From contig NZ_PSNW01000012.1 in the NCBI RefSeq assembly GCF_002930645.1, positions 62,001-126,000 on the forward strand: DNA of 64,000 nt, written 5' to 3'. A model generated the notes under the pieces. That model saw nothing but the letters and a program-made list of their open reading frames with translations, did no database searches and had not been told where the DNA came from. Below are positions 34,251 through 43,533 of this stretch, in pieces. The position numbers were made by a program, and so were the translations under genes. Every line of letters begins with the position of its first letter. Position 1 is the first letter of the stretch. Source of the DNA: Solimonas fluminis (GTDB lineage Bacteria > Pseudomonadota > Gammaproteobacteria > Nevskiales > Nevskiaceae).

Positions 34251-34849
34251 GGTTTCGACACCCAGCGGTTGTCCCTGATGTAGAAGCGCAGCAGGCGCCG
34301 CGCCCAATGGCCGGCGTAGTCCACGCCGATGCGCGGGCGCCGCACGATGCGCAGGGGCGGCATCGGCAATGCTTCTGCCACGTACAGGTCATCGCCCAGC
34401 AGGTCGGCGCCGTTGTGGCGCAGGTCCAGTCCCATCGCCTTGCACAGCAGGCCCGGCCCCTGGGTGCGGCCCTCCAGGTGGCTCACCGGTTCCAGCGCCC
34501 GCAGCAGCACCGCCGATGCCCTGCCCTCGGCCTCGGTGACGACGTTGACGCAGTGGTGCATGCCGTAGATCAGGTACACGTAGGCATGCCCGGGAGCACC
34601 GAACATGACGCGTGTGCGGGGCGTGAGGCCCTTGGAGGAATGCGCGGCGAGGTCGTGCGGCCCCAGATAGGCCTCCACTTCGACGATGCGGCCCACGCGC
34701 TCGAGGCCGCCGACGCGGTGCACGAGGTAGCGGCCCAGCAGGTCGCGCGCCACGAGCTGGGCATCGCGGTCGTAGAACGCGCGGTCCAGCTTGCGCAGCG
34801 GCGACGCCGGAATTTCCAGCGGCGCGGCGGAAGCGGGCCGGCGCTTCAA
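34247..34849 (-). CDS. mpg: DNA-3-methyladenine glycosylase, AAG/MPG type
   Basis: 200 residues. Family features are visible: FYDRDAQLVARDLLGRYLVH, RIVEVEAYLGPHDLAAHS with the catalytic Glu, AYVYLIYGMHHCVNVVT, and QGPGLLCKAMGL. It removes alkylated purines such as 3-methyladenine in base-excision repair. It appears to start with TTG at 34849, overlapping the stop TGA of the thioredoxin-like gene (CCTTGA), so the two would be coupled. An in-frame extension into that gene is rejected. Confidence 0.85.
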   Translation of the reverse strand: MKRRPASAAPLEIPASPLRKLDRAFYDRDAQLVARDLLGRYLVHRVGGLERVGRIVEVEAYLGPHDLAAHSSKGLTPRTRVMFGAPGHAYVYLIYGMHHCVNVVTEAEGRASAVLLRALEPVSHLEGRTQGPGLLCKAMGLDLRHNGADLLGDDLYVAEALPMPPLRIVRRPRIGVDYAGHWARRLLRFYIRDNRWVSKP

Positions 34850-35757
34850 GGCACCGTGTCGCCCTGCGACAGGCGGATCACCCTGCCGCTGTCGGCCTCC
34901 AGCACCAGCACCCAGCCCTGGCCGAGTTGGCCCGACTTGGCGCTGCCCAGCACCAGCCAGCGGTTGTTCCGGCGGTAGGAGCGGTACGGCGCCTGGATCG
35001 AGGTCTGCTCCGCGCCCCAGCGCTGGGTCCACAGCTCGCGCGCGATGCGGATCGCCGCCTTGCCGTCGTCCACCGGTCCCTGCGGGGCGATGCCCGCCGC
35101 GCTTTCGTCCGCCGGCACGGAGTCGAGGTAGCGCTGCGCCCAGGGCCGCCAGTCCGCATCCGGCGCGGCGGCGGATTCCAGCCGCGAGGACTGCGGCCCG
35201 CCGGGCTTGCGCAGGTGCAGGTCGTAGGGCGGCGGATAGCTCGCGGGCAGCGGCACCGCCCGCGCGCCGAGCAGGCCGTTGAGGGTCTCGCGCGCCTTCT
35301 TCGCCACGTCGACCGGCGAGGGCACGTTGTCCGGACGCGAGTAGACGATGCGGCCCTTGCCGTCGATCACCAGGAACCAGGGCGTGCGCGAGATGCCATA
35401 GGGGCCGATCAGCGGATCGCCATCGAGCAGCAGCGGAAACCCCAGGCCGCGATCCTTCATGGCCTGCACCGGATCGCCGCCGCGGTTCTCCAGGATATTG
35501 ATGGTCCAGACGTTCACGCCGGCGCCGCGGTAGTCCTTCCAGATGTCGTCCACGTAGGGCTGCAGCGCGCGGCTGAAGGGACACCAGGATGGCCAGAACA
35601 GCAGCACCGTGGGCCGCCCCCCGGCATCCGCCGGGTAGTTCACCGTCTTGCCCTCCGGGGTCTTCAGCGACCAGGGCGGCGCCTGAGCGGGTTCGGCCTG
35701 CGCCGGCGCAGCCAGGGAAAGGGTCAGGGCGCAGAACAGTGCGCGGAACAGCTTCAT
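34846..35757 (-). CDS. Periplasmic TlpA-like thioredoxin with CPFS site and NTF2-like tail
   Basis: 303 residues. Signal peptide (MKLFRALFCALTLSLAAPAQA), then a TlpA/ResA fold with LLFWPSWCPFSRA, so the usual WCxxC has Ser for the second Cys, and TPWFLVIDGKGRI with the cis-Pro. Such a single-Cys site cannot cycle as a reductase, but could act as a monothiol or bind. The last 100 residues (IARELWTQRWG ... GWVLVLEADSGRVIRLSQG) resemble an NTF2-fold immunity-like domain. I see no cytochrome-maturation genes nearby. Confidence 0.8.
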   Translation of the reverse strand: MKLFRALFCALTLSLAAPAQAEPAQAPPWSLKTPEGKTVNYPADAGGRPTVLLFWPSWCPFSRALQPYVDDIWKDYRGAGVNVWTINILENRGGDPVQAMKDRGLGFPLLLDGDPLIGPYGISRTPWFLVIDGKGRIVYSRPDNVPSPVDVAKKARETLNGLLGARAVPLPASYPPPYDLHLRKPGGPQSSRLESAAAPDADWRPWAQRYLDSVPADESAAGIAPQGPVDDGKAAIRIARELWTQRWGAEQTSIQAPYRSYRRNNRWLVLGSAKSGQLGQGWVLVLEADSGRVIRLSQGDTVP

Positions 35758-35893
35758 GGACGAATCCTTCCGGAACGAGGCTTCCGGCAAGGATAGATCA
35801 GATGTGCGTCGCCGCATCGCGGATCGGCGGATCGTCCTTTTCGTCATGCCGGCGGAAGCCGGCATGGCGGGGGTACGGGTGACGGCCCCTGCG

Positions 35894-36541
35894 CTAGCGC
35901 GGCGCGCCGGTCCTCAACAGCCCGCCCATGATGCCGGCGATGCGGAACGGCGCGGCCTCCTGGTCTTCCGCCGGCTGCGACAGGTCGATCACGATCGGCT
36001 CGTAGCGCGGGTTCTCGGCATGCAGCGTGACCACGCTGCCCTTGCGGCGGTAACGCTTGAGCGTGATGCGCTCGAAGCCGCCGCGCGGCTCGTAGAGGCA
36101 GGCGGCGATGATCTGGCCGTTCTCGGCCCCGGACTGCGCGTGGATGCCCACCAAGTCGCCCGGCAGGATGCCGGCGTCGATCATCGAGTCGCCGTCCACC
36201 CGGTGCAGGAAGTCGGCGCGCGGCTGGAACAGCCCGGGGTCGATCTCCAGCCAGTGCTCGGCATTGGAGGGCGCGGTGACGGGCGCACCGGCGGCGATGC
36301 GGCCCAGCAGCGGCAGGCCCGGCGGGGTCTGCTCGCGCAGCAGGCGGATGCCGCGGGCATCGTTGGGCGAAATCTCGATCTCCCCCTTGCGCGCCAGGGC
36401 CTGCAGGTGGTCGCGGGCGGCGTTCTGGGCAAAGCCGAAGTGCTCGGCGATATCGCGCTGCGACGGCGGATAACCCTCCTGGCGCAGGCGCTGCTCGATG
36501 AACTGCAGGATCTCGGTCTGGCGGGGCGTCAGATTGGCCAT
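35894..36541 (-). CDS. lexA: LexA repressor
   Basis: 215 residues. The N-terminal winged helix has LTPRQTEILQFIEQRLRQEGYPPSQRDIAEHFGF, close to the LexA recognition helix. The peptidase half has the cleavage region AAGAP (Ala-Gly in RIAAGAPV), the catalytic Ser in GDSMIDAGILPGD and Lys in TLKRYRRKG. It represses SOS genes until RecA triggers self-cleavage. The LexA box at 36571-36588 lies 30 bases ahead of it, so it is autoregulated. Confidence 0.97.
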   Translation of the reverse strand: MANLTPRQTEILQFIEQRLRQEGYPPSQRDIAEHFGFAQNAARDHLQALARKGEIEISPNDARGIRLLREQTPPGLPLLGRIAAGAPVTAPSNAEHWLEIDPGLFQPRADFLHRVDGDSMIDAGILPGDLVGIHAQSGAENGQIIAACLYEPRGGFERITLKRYRRKGSVVTLHAENPRYEPIVIDLSQPAEDQEAAPFRIAGIMGGLLRTGAPR

Positions 36542-36570
36542 GGGGCTTGCATCCTGTTCCGGAAAGGACT

Positions 36571-36588
36571 ACTGTTCGTTTGAACAGT
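36571..36588. promoter_or_regulatory. LexA (SOS) box
   Basis: ACTGTTC-GTTT-GAACAGT is a perfect palindrome with the consensus CTGT-N8-ACAG. It lies between lexA (minus) and the small gene at 36609 (plus), 20 bases before that start, so both are expected to be SOS-controlled. Confidence 0.92.
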
Positions 36589-36608
36589 ACTTGTCAGGTA
36601 AACAGTAT

Positions 36609-36872
36609 ATGAGCCTCGCAACTGCCGCAGCAACCCAGTCCCCGGCCCGCCGCCGCACCCGCCTCGCCGCCGAGGCCACGATGGGCGTGGACAGCCGCCA
36701 CCGGCGCAGTGCCGCCCGGCGCAAGGCCGCACAGGCGCCGGTGGAGAACCCGGCGATGCACTATGGCCTGCCGGACGGCTTCGTGAACACAGGCATGATC
36801 CTGGCCATGGCCGGCATCGTCGCCCTGCACCACCGCACGCTGCTGGACGCGCTGTTCTCGCTGTTCGCCTGA
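36609..36872 (+). CDS. Small SOS-controlled protein with a C-terminal hydrophobic helix
   Basis: 87 residues. The N-terminal half is very basic (RRRTRLAAEA, RHRRSAARRKAA), and the last 28 residues (GMILAMAGIVALHHRTLLDALFSLFA) form a hydrophobic helix. The start at 36609 is placed by the LexA box just before it. No family is recognised. Position beside lexA suggests a SulA-like division inhibitor or small membrane effector, which is inference. Confidence 0.7.
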   Translation: MSLATAAATQSPARRRTRLAAEATMGVDSRHRRSAARRKAAQAPVENPAMHYGLPDGFVNTGMILAMAGIVALHHRTLLDALFSLFA

Positions 36873-36944
36873 GTTTTCGCGTACGGGCGAGCCTGCTGGT
36901 GGCTGATTCCTCCGCAGCCATGAGCAGGTTCCGCCCCGATCGCC

Positions 36945-37670
36945 CTATCCGGGGAACCTGAGCCCCGAAGCCGCCAGCTCCTGCGGCGCCTTGGCCGCGA
37001 TGGCGCCCCAGAACAGCAGCAGCACGAAGCGCTCCGCCTGCCGTCGGATCTGCTCGCGCTGCTCGGGATGCTCCAGGTAGTCCAGCGAGAAGAAGGTCAT
37101 CTGCCGGATCACCAGCTGCGAGATCTCCGCCACGTCCTCCCTCTGCAGCAACGGCAACTGCAGCGCGCCGAGCACGTCCTCGGTCATGTCCTGGCCGATG
37201 TCATCCAGCACCTGGCGCAGGGCCTTGCGCAGCACCGGCGAGCTGCCATGCATCTCGCGGATGCCCACCACGTAGGCGGTGCGGTGCTCGGTGACGAAAT
37301 CCAGCACCAGCGCGACCGACTCGCGCACCACGTCCTGCGCCTTGCGCCAGGCCTCGACCGGGTCCGCCGGATCGTCCAGCTTCAGCCCCGCTTCCGCCGG
37401 CCGCCGGCGCCGCTCGCGCAGCCCCTCGCGCAGCTGGCCGCTGAGCTGGTCGATGACCGCCAGGCCCAGTTCGTCGAAATCGGCGAAGTGCCGGTAGAAG
37501 GTATTGGGATTCAGGCCGGCCTGCCGCGCTACTTCTCGCAGTCCCAGCGAGGCCAGGCTGCGGGTGGTCGCGGCCAGTTGCAGGGCCGCTTCCATCAGGC
37601 GCTGGCGACCGCTGGCAAGCGGCGACGGCGCCCTTGCCCGCGGCTTTTCTTCGCCAGAATCCTTTTTCAT
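36945..37670 (-). CDS. TetR family regulator, FabR/DesT-like
   Basis: 241 residues. The N-terminus is a TetR DNA-binding domain, RQRLMEAALQLAATTRSLASLGLREVARQAGLNPNTFYRHFADFDELG, whose NPNTFYRHF closely matches FabR and related fatty-acid regulators. It probably represses the divergent diiron-like hydrolase gene through the palindrome at 37736-37758. The acyl ligand is an inference from the family. Confidence 0.9.
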   Translation of the reverse strand: MKKDSGEEKPRARAPSPLASGRQRLMEAALQLAATTRSLASLGLREVARQAGLNPNTFYRHFADFDELGLAVIDQLSGQLREGLRERRRRPAEAGLKLDDPADPVEAWRKAQDVVRESVALVLDFVTEHRTAYVVGIREMHGSSPVLRKALRQVLDDIGQDMTEDVLGALQLPLLQREDVAEISQLVIRQMTFFSLDYLEHPEQREQIRRQAERFVLLLFWGAIAAKAPQELAASGLRFPG

Positions 37671-37735
37671 ATCAGTCCCTTGCCTATCTATACAAGCAGA
37701 ACTGTATCATCGCGCGTTGACATTGATGTCTACAG

Positions 37736-37758
37736 TCGTCTACCTTGGCCGTAGACGA
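37736..37758. promoter_or_regulatory. Inverted repeat, likely TetR operator
   Basis: TCGTCTAC and GTAGACGA are perfect 8-bp inverted arms across 7 bases, in the divergent gap between the TetR gene and the PF10118 gene. A further TGTCTACA and GTATAC lie close on either side. Confidence 0.6.
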
Positions 37759-37803
37759 TTGTATACCTCTTCCGGGGTTCGTCGCCCCGACGGAGCATCG
37801 AAG

Positions 37804-38676
37804 ATGAGCAGCAAGCCGAAGACCACCCGCCGCCGCAGCAAGACCAAGACGCCGATCCTGCCGACCCGCCGCGACCTTCGGTTCCGGCTGCCGGCCGGGA
37901 AGATCTCCGACTGGAACGGCGGCAGCGTCCACATCTCGCAGTTCATGAACACGCTGTCGATCGTGTTTCCGGTGGGCGAGCGCTTCTTCATCCAGAGCGT
38001 GCGCAACTACCGCGACCGCATCACCGATCCCGAGCTGAAGAAGGCCGTCACCGCCTTCATCGGCCAGGAGGCCATGCACGGCCGCGAACACGAGGAGTAC
38101 AACGAGGCCCTGTTCGCCCGGGTGCCCGCCGCCGCGCGCTTCGAGAAGATCGTGGCCGGCCTGCTGGGCGCGATCCAGCGCTATGCCCCCAAGTCCTCGC
38201 AGCTGTCCGCCACCATCGCGCTGGAGCACTTCACGGCGATCCTGGCCGACGGCCTGCTGAAGCAGCCGGAGGTGCTGGAGAAGGCCGATCCGCGCTTCGC
38301 CGCGCTGTGGAACTGGCATGCGCTGGAGGAGACCGAGCACAAGGCGGTGGCCTTCGACGTCTGGGAAACCGTGATGGGCCGCGGCCCGCGCGCCTATGTC
38401 GAGCGCGCCGGCGGCCTGGTGCTGGCCACGGTGATCTTCTGGAGCATGATCTTCCCCGCCTACCTGGCGGTGCTGCGCTCGGAAGGCCGCCTGGCGGACC
38501 TGAAGGGCTGGGGCGAGTTCTACCAGCACGGCTTCGGCCGCGTGGGCTTCCTGCGCAAGCGCATCGGCGCCTGGTTCGACTACTTCCGTCCGGGCTTCCA
38601 TCCCTGGGACGACGACAACCGCCACTTCCTGGAAGGCATCGAGGGCTTCGCCGCGAAGGTGGAAGCCGCCGCCTGA
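37804..38676 (+). CDS. Predicted metal-dependent hydrolase (PF10118-like)
   Basis: 290 residues, mostly helical. Metal-binding candidates are GQEAMHGREHEEYNE, IALEHFTAILAD and WHALEETEHKAVAFD, the Glu/His ladder typical of a diiron four-helix site. This is the PF10118 (predicted metal-dependent hydrolase) group, which often neighbours FabR-like TetR genes; the reaction is unproven. It is divergently transcribed from such a gene and probably its target. The basic N-terminus has no signal peptide. Confidence 0.82.
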   Translation: MSSKPKTTRRRSKTKTPILPTRRDLRFRLPAGKISDWNGGSVHISQFMNTLSIVFPVGERFFIQSVRNYRDRITDPELKKAVTAFIGQEAMHGREHEEYNEALFARVPAAARFEKIVAGLLGAIQRYAPKSSQLSATIALEHFTAILADGLLKQPEVLEKADPRFAALWNWHALEETEHKAVAFDVWETVMGRGPRAYVERAGGLVLATVIFWSMIFPAYLAVLRSEGRLADLKGWGEFYQHGFGRVGFLRKRIGAWFDYFRPGFHPWDDDNRHFLEGIEGFAAKVEAAA

Positions 38677-38890
38677 TCCCTTGCGGGCGGTCGCGACGCC
38701 ACGTGCCGGAATCGGGAACGATGCCGGCAAGGCGCACTTCGCCGATTTGCCGTGACGCTCCAGGATTCGGCTCGCCGTCCTGCCGCTCCCCGCGGTAGAG
38801 GTCGGCGCACGGAGTCCCTCCCCCAACCCCTCTCCCGAAGGGAGCGGGGAGCGTGGCTAGCGGGGCCCGCAGGCTGGAGAGGAGGCAAAA

Positions 38891-38921
38891 GAAAAAGGGC
38901 CAACCCAAGTTGGCCCTTTTT
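38891..38921. terminator. Bidirectional intrinsic terminator
   Basis: GGGCCAAC and GTTGGCCC, with a CCAA loop, flanked by five A on the left and six T on the right. It can stop transcription from both the PF10118 gene and the convergent small gene at 38949. Confidence 0.9.
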
Positions 38922-38948
38922 TGACGCCCGCGAAGGTCTGGCCGAATC

Positions 38949-39230
38949 CTAGCCCGCCTCCGCGTCCTCCCCGTCCAGCGGCAGGCCCAACTGGTCCGGC
39001 CGCGCCCAACCCACCCTGCAGGTACTGAGCGACAGGATCTGCTGCCGCCAGGAATACCGTCCGTTCGAGGGTCCGATCAGCTGCATCTCGCCAAGCACCA
39101 GGGCCATCGTGCCGCGCAGCTGCTCGTGGCGCGGGTTCAGCTCCGCGTCGGGCAGGAAGCGCAGGCGCGCACCGACCGGCCACTGGCTGGCGGGACGCGA
39201 GGGAACGATGACGGTGCTCATATCGGACAT
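38949..39230 (-). CDS. Small hypothetical protein
   Basis: 93 residues starting MSDMSTVIVPSRPASQWPVGARLRFLP. It has alternating strands (LRGTMALVLGEMQLIGPSNGRYSW), two Trp and one Cys, and an acidic tail. PilZ-like beta structure is conceivable but the RxxxR motif is absent. No family is assigned. Confidence 0.6.
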   Translation of the reverse strand: MSDMSTVIVPSRPASQWPVGARLRFLPDAELNPRHEQLRGTMALVLGEMQLIGPSNGRYSWRQQILSLSTCRVGWARPDQLGLPLDGEDAEAG

Positions 39231-39351
39231 GGCGGACGAATCTCCAATGCTTGGAACGATTGTCCGGCAGCCGGGCCGGCTGCCAAATCGGAGCCAGCCC
39301 CCTCCCACGTGTCAGACGCTGCCGACAGCGCGCGTAGGACACAGGGGGCTC

Positions 39352-40184
39352 TCAGGCTGCCAGCTGCCCGGCGTGATGCCGCAGGTGGTCGGCGATGAAG
39401 CTCTGGATGAACCAGTAGGAGTGATCGTAGCCCTCGTGCAGGCGCAGCTGCAGCGACTGCCCCGAGCGCCCTGCCGCATCCTGCAAGGCCCGCGGATGCA
39501 GTTCCCGTTCCAGGAAGGCGTCGGCCAGGCCCTGGTCGACCAGGATCGTGCCCGGATAGGGCCGGCGTTCCATCAGCAGGCTCGCGTCCCATTCGCCCCA
39601 GCGCGACGTGTCGGCACCGAGGTAGCGGCTGAAGGCCTTCTGTCCCCAGGGCACGGCGACGGGGTTGGCGATGGGCGCGAAGGCCGACACCGACTGCCAG
39701 CGCTGTGGCTGGCGCAGCGCCGTGACCAGCGCGCCGTGCCCGCCCATGGAATGCCCGAAGATGCCGCGGCGGTCGGCGGCGGCGGGCAGCTGCGCCTCCA
39801 CCAGCGCGGGCAGTTCCTCGCCGATGTAGCGGCCCATGCGGTAGTGCGGCGCCCAGGGGGCTTCGGTGGCGTCGAGATAGAAGCCGGCGCCGACGCCGAA
39901 GTCCCAGTGCTCCGCGTCACCCGGCAGGTCGAGCCCGCGCGGCGAGGTGTCGCAGGCCACCAGCATCAGGCCCAGCTCGGCAGCCAGGCGCTGCGCGCCG
40001 GCCTTGATCATGAAGGTCTCTTCCGTGCAGGTCAGCCCCGCCAGGAAGTACAGCGCCGGCACCTTCGCGTGGCCGGCCTGCGGCGGCAGGTAGGCGGAGA
40101 AGCGCATCTCGGTGCCGGTGGACTCCGAGGCATGGCTGTAGACGCATTGCCAGCCGCCATGGCAGCGCTGGCGCGAGAGTTCCT

Positions 40185-40188
<4 letters not shown>
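39352..40188 (-). CDS. fghA: S-formylglutathione hydrolase
   Basis: 278 residues of the esterase-D family. YFLAGLTCTEETFMIKAGAQR gives the oxyanion region, GHSMGGHGAL holds the nucleophile Ser, Asp is in LVDQGLADAFL, and His in EGYDHSYWFI. It hydrolyses S-formylglutathione to formate and glutathione. Its ATG overlaps the stop of frmA, forming a two-gene operon for glutathione-dependent formaldehyde detoxification. Confidence 0.95.
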
Positions 40189-41297
<1,109 letters not shown>

Positions 41298-41409
41298 TCT
41301 GGGTTCTCCTAGGGGGTTGCCAACACTACCGCAATCGCAAGGAAGCAGGGTTCAGGCTCGCCTCGCCCGCGAGGGCGGCCTATTATCGGCACCCCGGCGG
41401 AGAAACGTC

Positions 41410-41598
41410 ATGGCCGAAATCATCAACCTGAACAAGGCGCGCAAGCGCAAGGCCCGCGAGGATGCGGAGCGGCAGGCGGCCGAGAACCGCGTGCGCTTCG
41501 GCCGCACGCGCGAGCAGAAGGAACGTGACGCCGCCGCCGAGGAAGAAGCGCGCCGCCGCATGGACGGCCTGCGCCGAGAGCAGCCGCCGGAAGACTGA
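41410..41598 (+). CDS. DUF4169 family small protein
   Basis: 62 residues beginning MAEIINLNKARKRKAREDAERQ, the DUF4169 signature, followed by a charged helical segment with RFGRTREQKERD. Highly charged, probably an extended helix; the function is unknown. It is followed closely by another small frame at 41631. Confidence 0.85.
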   Translation: MAEIINLNKARKRKAREDAERQAAENRVRFGRTREQKERDAAAEEEARRRMDGLRREQPPED

Positions 41599-41630
41599 CG
41601 GCTGCGTTACGCAATCCCCCCGAGAACCCG

Positions 41631-41846
41631 ATGCTGACCGACCAGATTCACGCCCGCCTCACCGTGCTCGAAGGCCTCATCATGGGCCTGATGGCCCAGA
41701 GCCGCGAGCCCGAGTTCATCCACGCCGTGGCGCGCGAGCACGTCGCCGACGTGCTGCGGGTGCTGGACGCCGATCCCGCTGCCGAGAAGCTGGCGACCGC
41801 GCTGCGCCGGCAGACCGCCCAGTCGATCCCCGGCGAGCCGCTATAG
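41631..41846 (+). CDS. Small hypothetical helical protein
   Basis: 71 residues, probably two or three helices (LTVLEGLIMGLMAQ, FIHAVAREHVADVLRVLDAD). It lies 32 bases after the DUF4169 gene and is probably in the same unit. The last six bases overlap the convergent HIT gene. No family is recognised. Confidence 0.65.
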   Translation: MLTDQIHARLTVLEGLIMGLMAQSREPEFIHAVAREHVADVLRVLDADPAAEKLATALRRQTAQSIPGEPL

Positions 41847-42287
41847 GGCGTCGCGGATCGCCGCTGCCGCGGCCTCCAGCCTGCCGCGCCGCGCCGGCGT
41901 CTCGCGCCGTGGCACGGTCAGCGTGGTGATGTGCCAGGCCAGCCGCGCCAGGGTGTGCAGCGTATCGCCGCCGTAGCGCGGAATGACGTGGATGTGCACG
42001 TGCGGCACGCTCTGGCTCGCGTCCTTGCCGTCATTGACCAGCAGGTGCTGCGCGAGGCTGCCCAGGCCCTGGCGCTGCGCGCGGCCGATGCGGTTGGCCG
42101 TCTCCCAGAGGTGCGCGCGCGTGATCGCGTCGAGCCGGTCCAGCGTCGCCACCGCGCGGCGCGGCACCACCAGCACGTGGCCGCGCGTGATCGGGTTGAT
42201 GTCCATGAAGGCGACGCAGCGCGAGTCCTGGTGCACGAAGCTGGCCGCCAGCTCGCCGGAGATGATGCGTTCGAAGATCGTGGTCAT
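41841..42287 (-). CDS. HIT family nucleotide hydrolase
   Basis: 148 residues. The HIT motif is HVHIHVIPR, with DINPITRGHVLVVPRRAV before it as usual. The protein probably hydrolyses dinucleoside polyphosphates or AMP adducts in the cytosol. A C-terminal extension of about 30 residues follows the motif. It starts inside the stop of the DUF1801-like gene. Confidence 0.9.
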   Translation of the reverse strand: MTTIFERIISGELAASFVHQDSRCVAFMDINPITRGHVLVVPRRAVATLDRLDAITRAHLWETANRIGRAQRQGLGSLAQHLLVNDGKDASQSVPHVHIHVIPRYGGDTLHTLARLAWHITTLTVPRRETPARRGRLEAAAAAIRDAL

Positions 42288-42748
42288 GGGGTCTTGGATT
42301 TCGTCGTGGTCTTCTTCGCGGCAGGCTTCTTCGCCAGTGCCTTGCCTGCCGCGGTCTTCTTCGCCGGCACGGCCGGGTTGCCGAGCGACCGGTTCAGTGC
42401 CACCGCCTCGCGCACCAGTTCGCTCGCTTTCGCCGGGCTGATCACCGTGTCCTCGCGCAGTTCCATCGTCGCCAGCTCGTACTGGCCGCCGGGCTTGAGG
42501 CGCGGCTCGATGGCTCCGAGACGCTTGCCGCGCCAGAAGCCGAACAGCACGCGCGCCGGCTCGGCGCGGATCAGCAGCACCGGACCGTCGGAGAAGTAGA
42601 CCAGGTGACCCCACTTCACCACTTCCTCCAGTTCCGCCGCGCCGCGCACGGCCTTGCGCAGCTTCACCACCTGCGCCCGCTGCCAGCCGTCCAGGGCGGC
42701 GACGTAGGCGTCCGGATTCGCAGCGGGAGGGGTTTTCTGCATCGGCAT
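42284..42748 (-). CDS. DUF1801 domain protein
   Basis: 154 residues. The core WQRAQVVKLRKAVRGAAELEEVVKWGHLVYFSDGPVLLI is typical of DUF1801/YdhG-like proteins, followed by RVLFGFWRGKRL. A Lys/Ala-rich histone-like tail (AKKTAAGKALAKKPAAKK) is added at the C-terminus and could bind nucleic acid. Upstream ATGs at 42748 and 42742 are both possible. Confidence 0.82.
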   Translation of the reverse strand: MPMQKTPPAANPDAYVAALDGWQRAQVVKLRKAVRGAAELEEVVKWGHLVYFSDGPVLLIRAEPARVLFGFWRGKRLGAIEPRLKPGGQYELATMELREDTVISPAKASELVREAVALNRSLGNPAVPAKKTAAGKALAKKPAAKKTTTKSKTP

Positions 42749-42862
42749 GGCGCGGACTTTACCTCCCGCCCCGGGCCGCGGCCAGCCGCACTCGCCCGAT
42801 CGGGTGAGGTCATGCCCCGTCGCGGCGCGCAGGATGGCCGCACAACCACGAGGAGACAGCCG

Positions 42863-43384
42863 ATGGCCATCAGCCCCCAGCAGGTGGAAGCCCGCGCCCG
42901 CGCGATGCAGGATGCCTTCGTCGAGGCCGCCCGCCGCAACCAATGGGCCTGGATCGCCGACGAGTTCTACGCGCCGGACTGCGAGTACCTCTGCGAGTAC
43001 GCCGGGACGATGCGCGTGCATGCCAGGAGCCGCGACGAGATCCGTGCCACGCACTACGGCCGCGACATGATGGTGGGCTGGGAAGGCTGGAGCTTTCCCA
43101 TCGAACGCTACACCACCCACGGCAACCAGATCATCACCCACTGGTGGAACCGCGGCCCGGGACGGCGTGCCGACGGCAGCTGGTACCAGACGCCGGGCGT
43201 GTCGTTCATCACCGTGGGTGACGACGGCCTGTTCACCTACCAGCTCGATCTCTTCGACCTGGCGCACCAGATGCATCTCTGCGATGAGCTGGAGCAGGCG
43301 GGGCTGCTGTCGGCGCAGTTGAAGCAGCAGTGGGTGGTGCCGACGAAGCAGCGGTTGATCGGGATGCTGCAGAAGGGGCTTTGA
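42863..43384 (+). CDS. SnoaL/NTF2-like fold protein
   Basis: 173 residues. NQWAWIADEFYAPDCEYLCEYAG and VGWEGWSFPIERYTTHGNQIITHWWNRGPG fit the cone-shaped NTF2-like fold used by polyketide cyclases and small hydratases or isomerases. A AGGAG site is present. The reaction cannot be named. Bases 43385-43533 after it hold no gene. Confidence 0.75.
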   Translation: MAISPQQVEARARAMQDAFVEAARRNQWAWIADEFYAPDCEYLCEYAGTMRVHARSRDEIRATHYGRDMMVGWEGWSFPIERYTTHGNQIITHWWNRGPGRRADGSWYQTPGVSFITVGDDGLFTYQLDLFDLAHQMHLCDELEQAGLLSAQLKQQWVVPTKQRLIGMLQKGL

Positions 43385-43533
43385 GCGCTGCAGCGCGGTC
43401 GTGCTTGCCGGGGATGGCGACTCGAACGCGTTCACCCTCCGACGCGCTCGGGGCGAATGATTGGGCCAACACATCCGCGCCCTGCGGAAACCCGCTCCAC
43501 TATCCTCTCCCGCCAGCGGCAGAGAGCGCTGCT

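Noticed and set aside
34247-35584. Fusion of the DNA glycosylase with upstream sequence
   Set aside because: The upstream part is an out-of-frame reading of the thioredoxin-like gene; the TTG at 34849 gives a normal-length glycosylase.
36587-36606. Second LexA box after the first
   Set aside because: Only the half AACAGT is present near 36600; the left half does not match CTGT at the right spacing.
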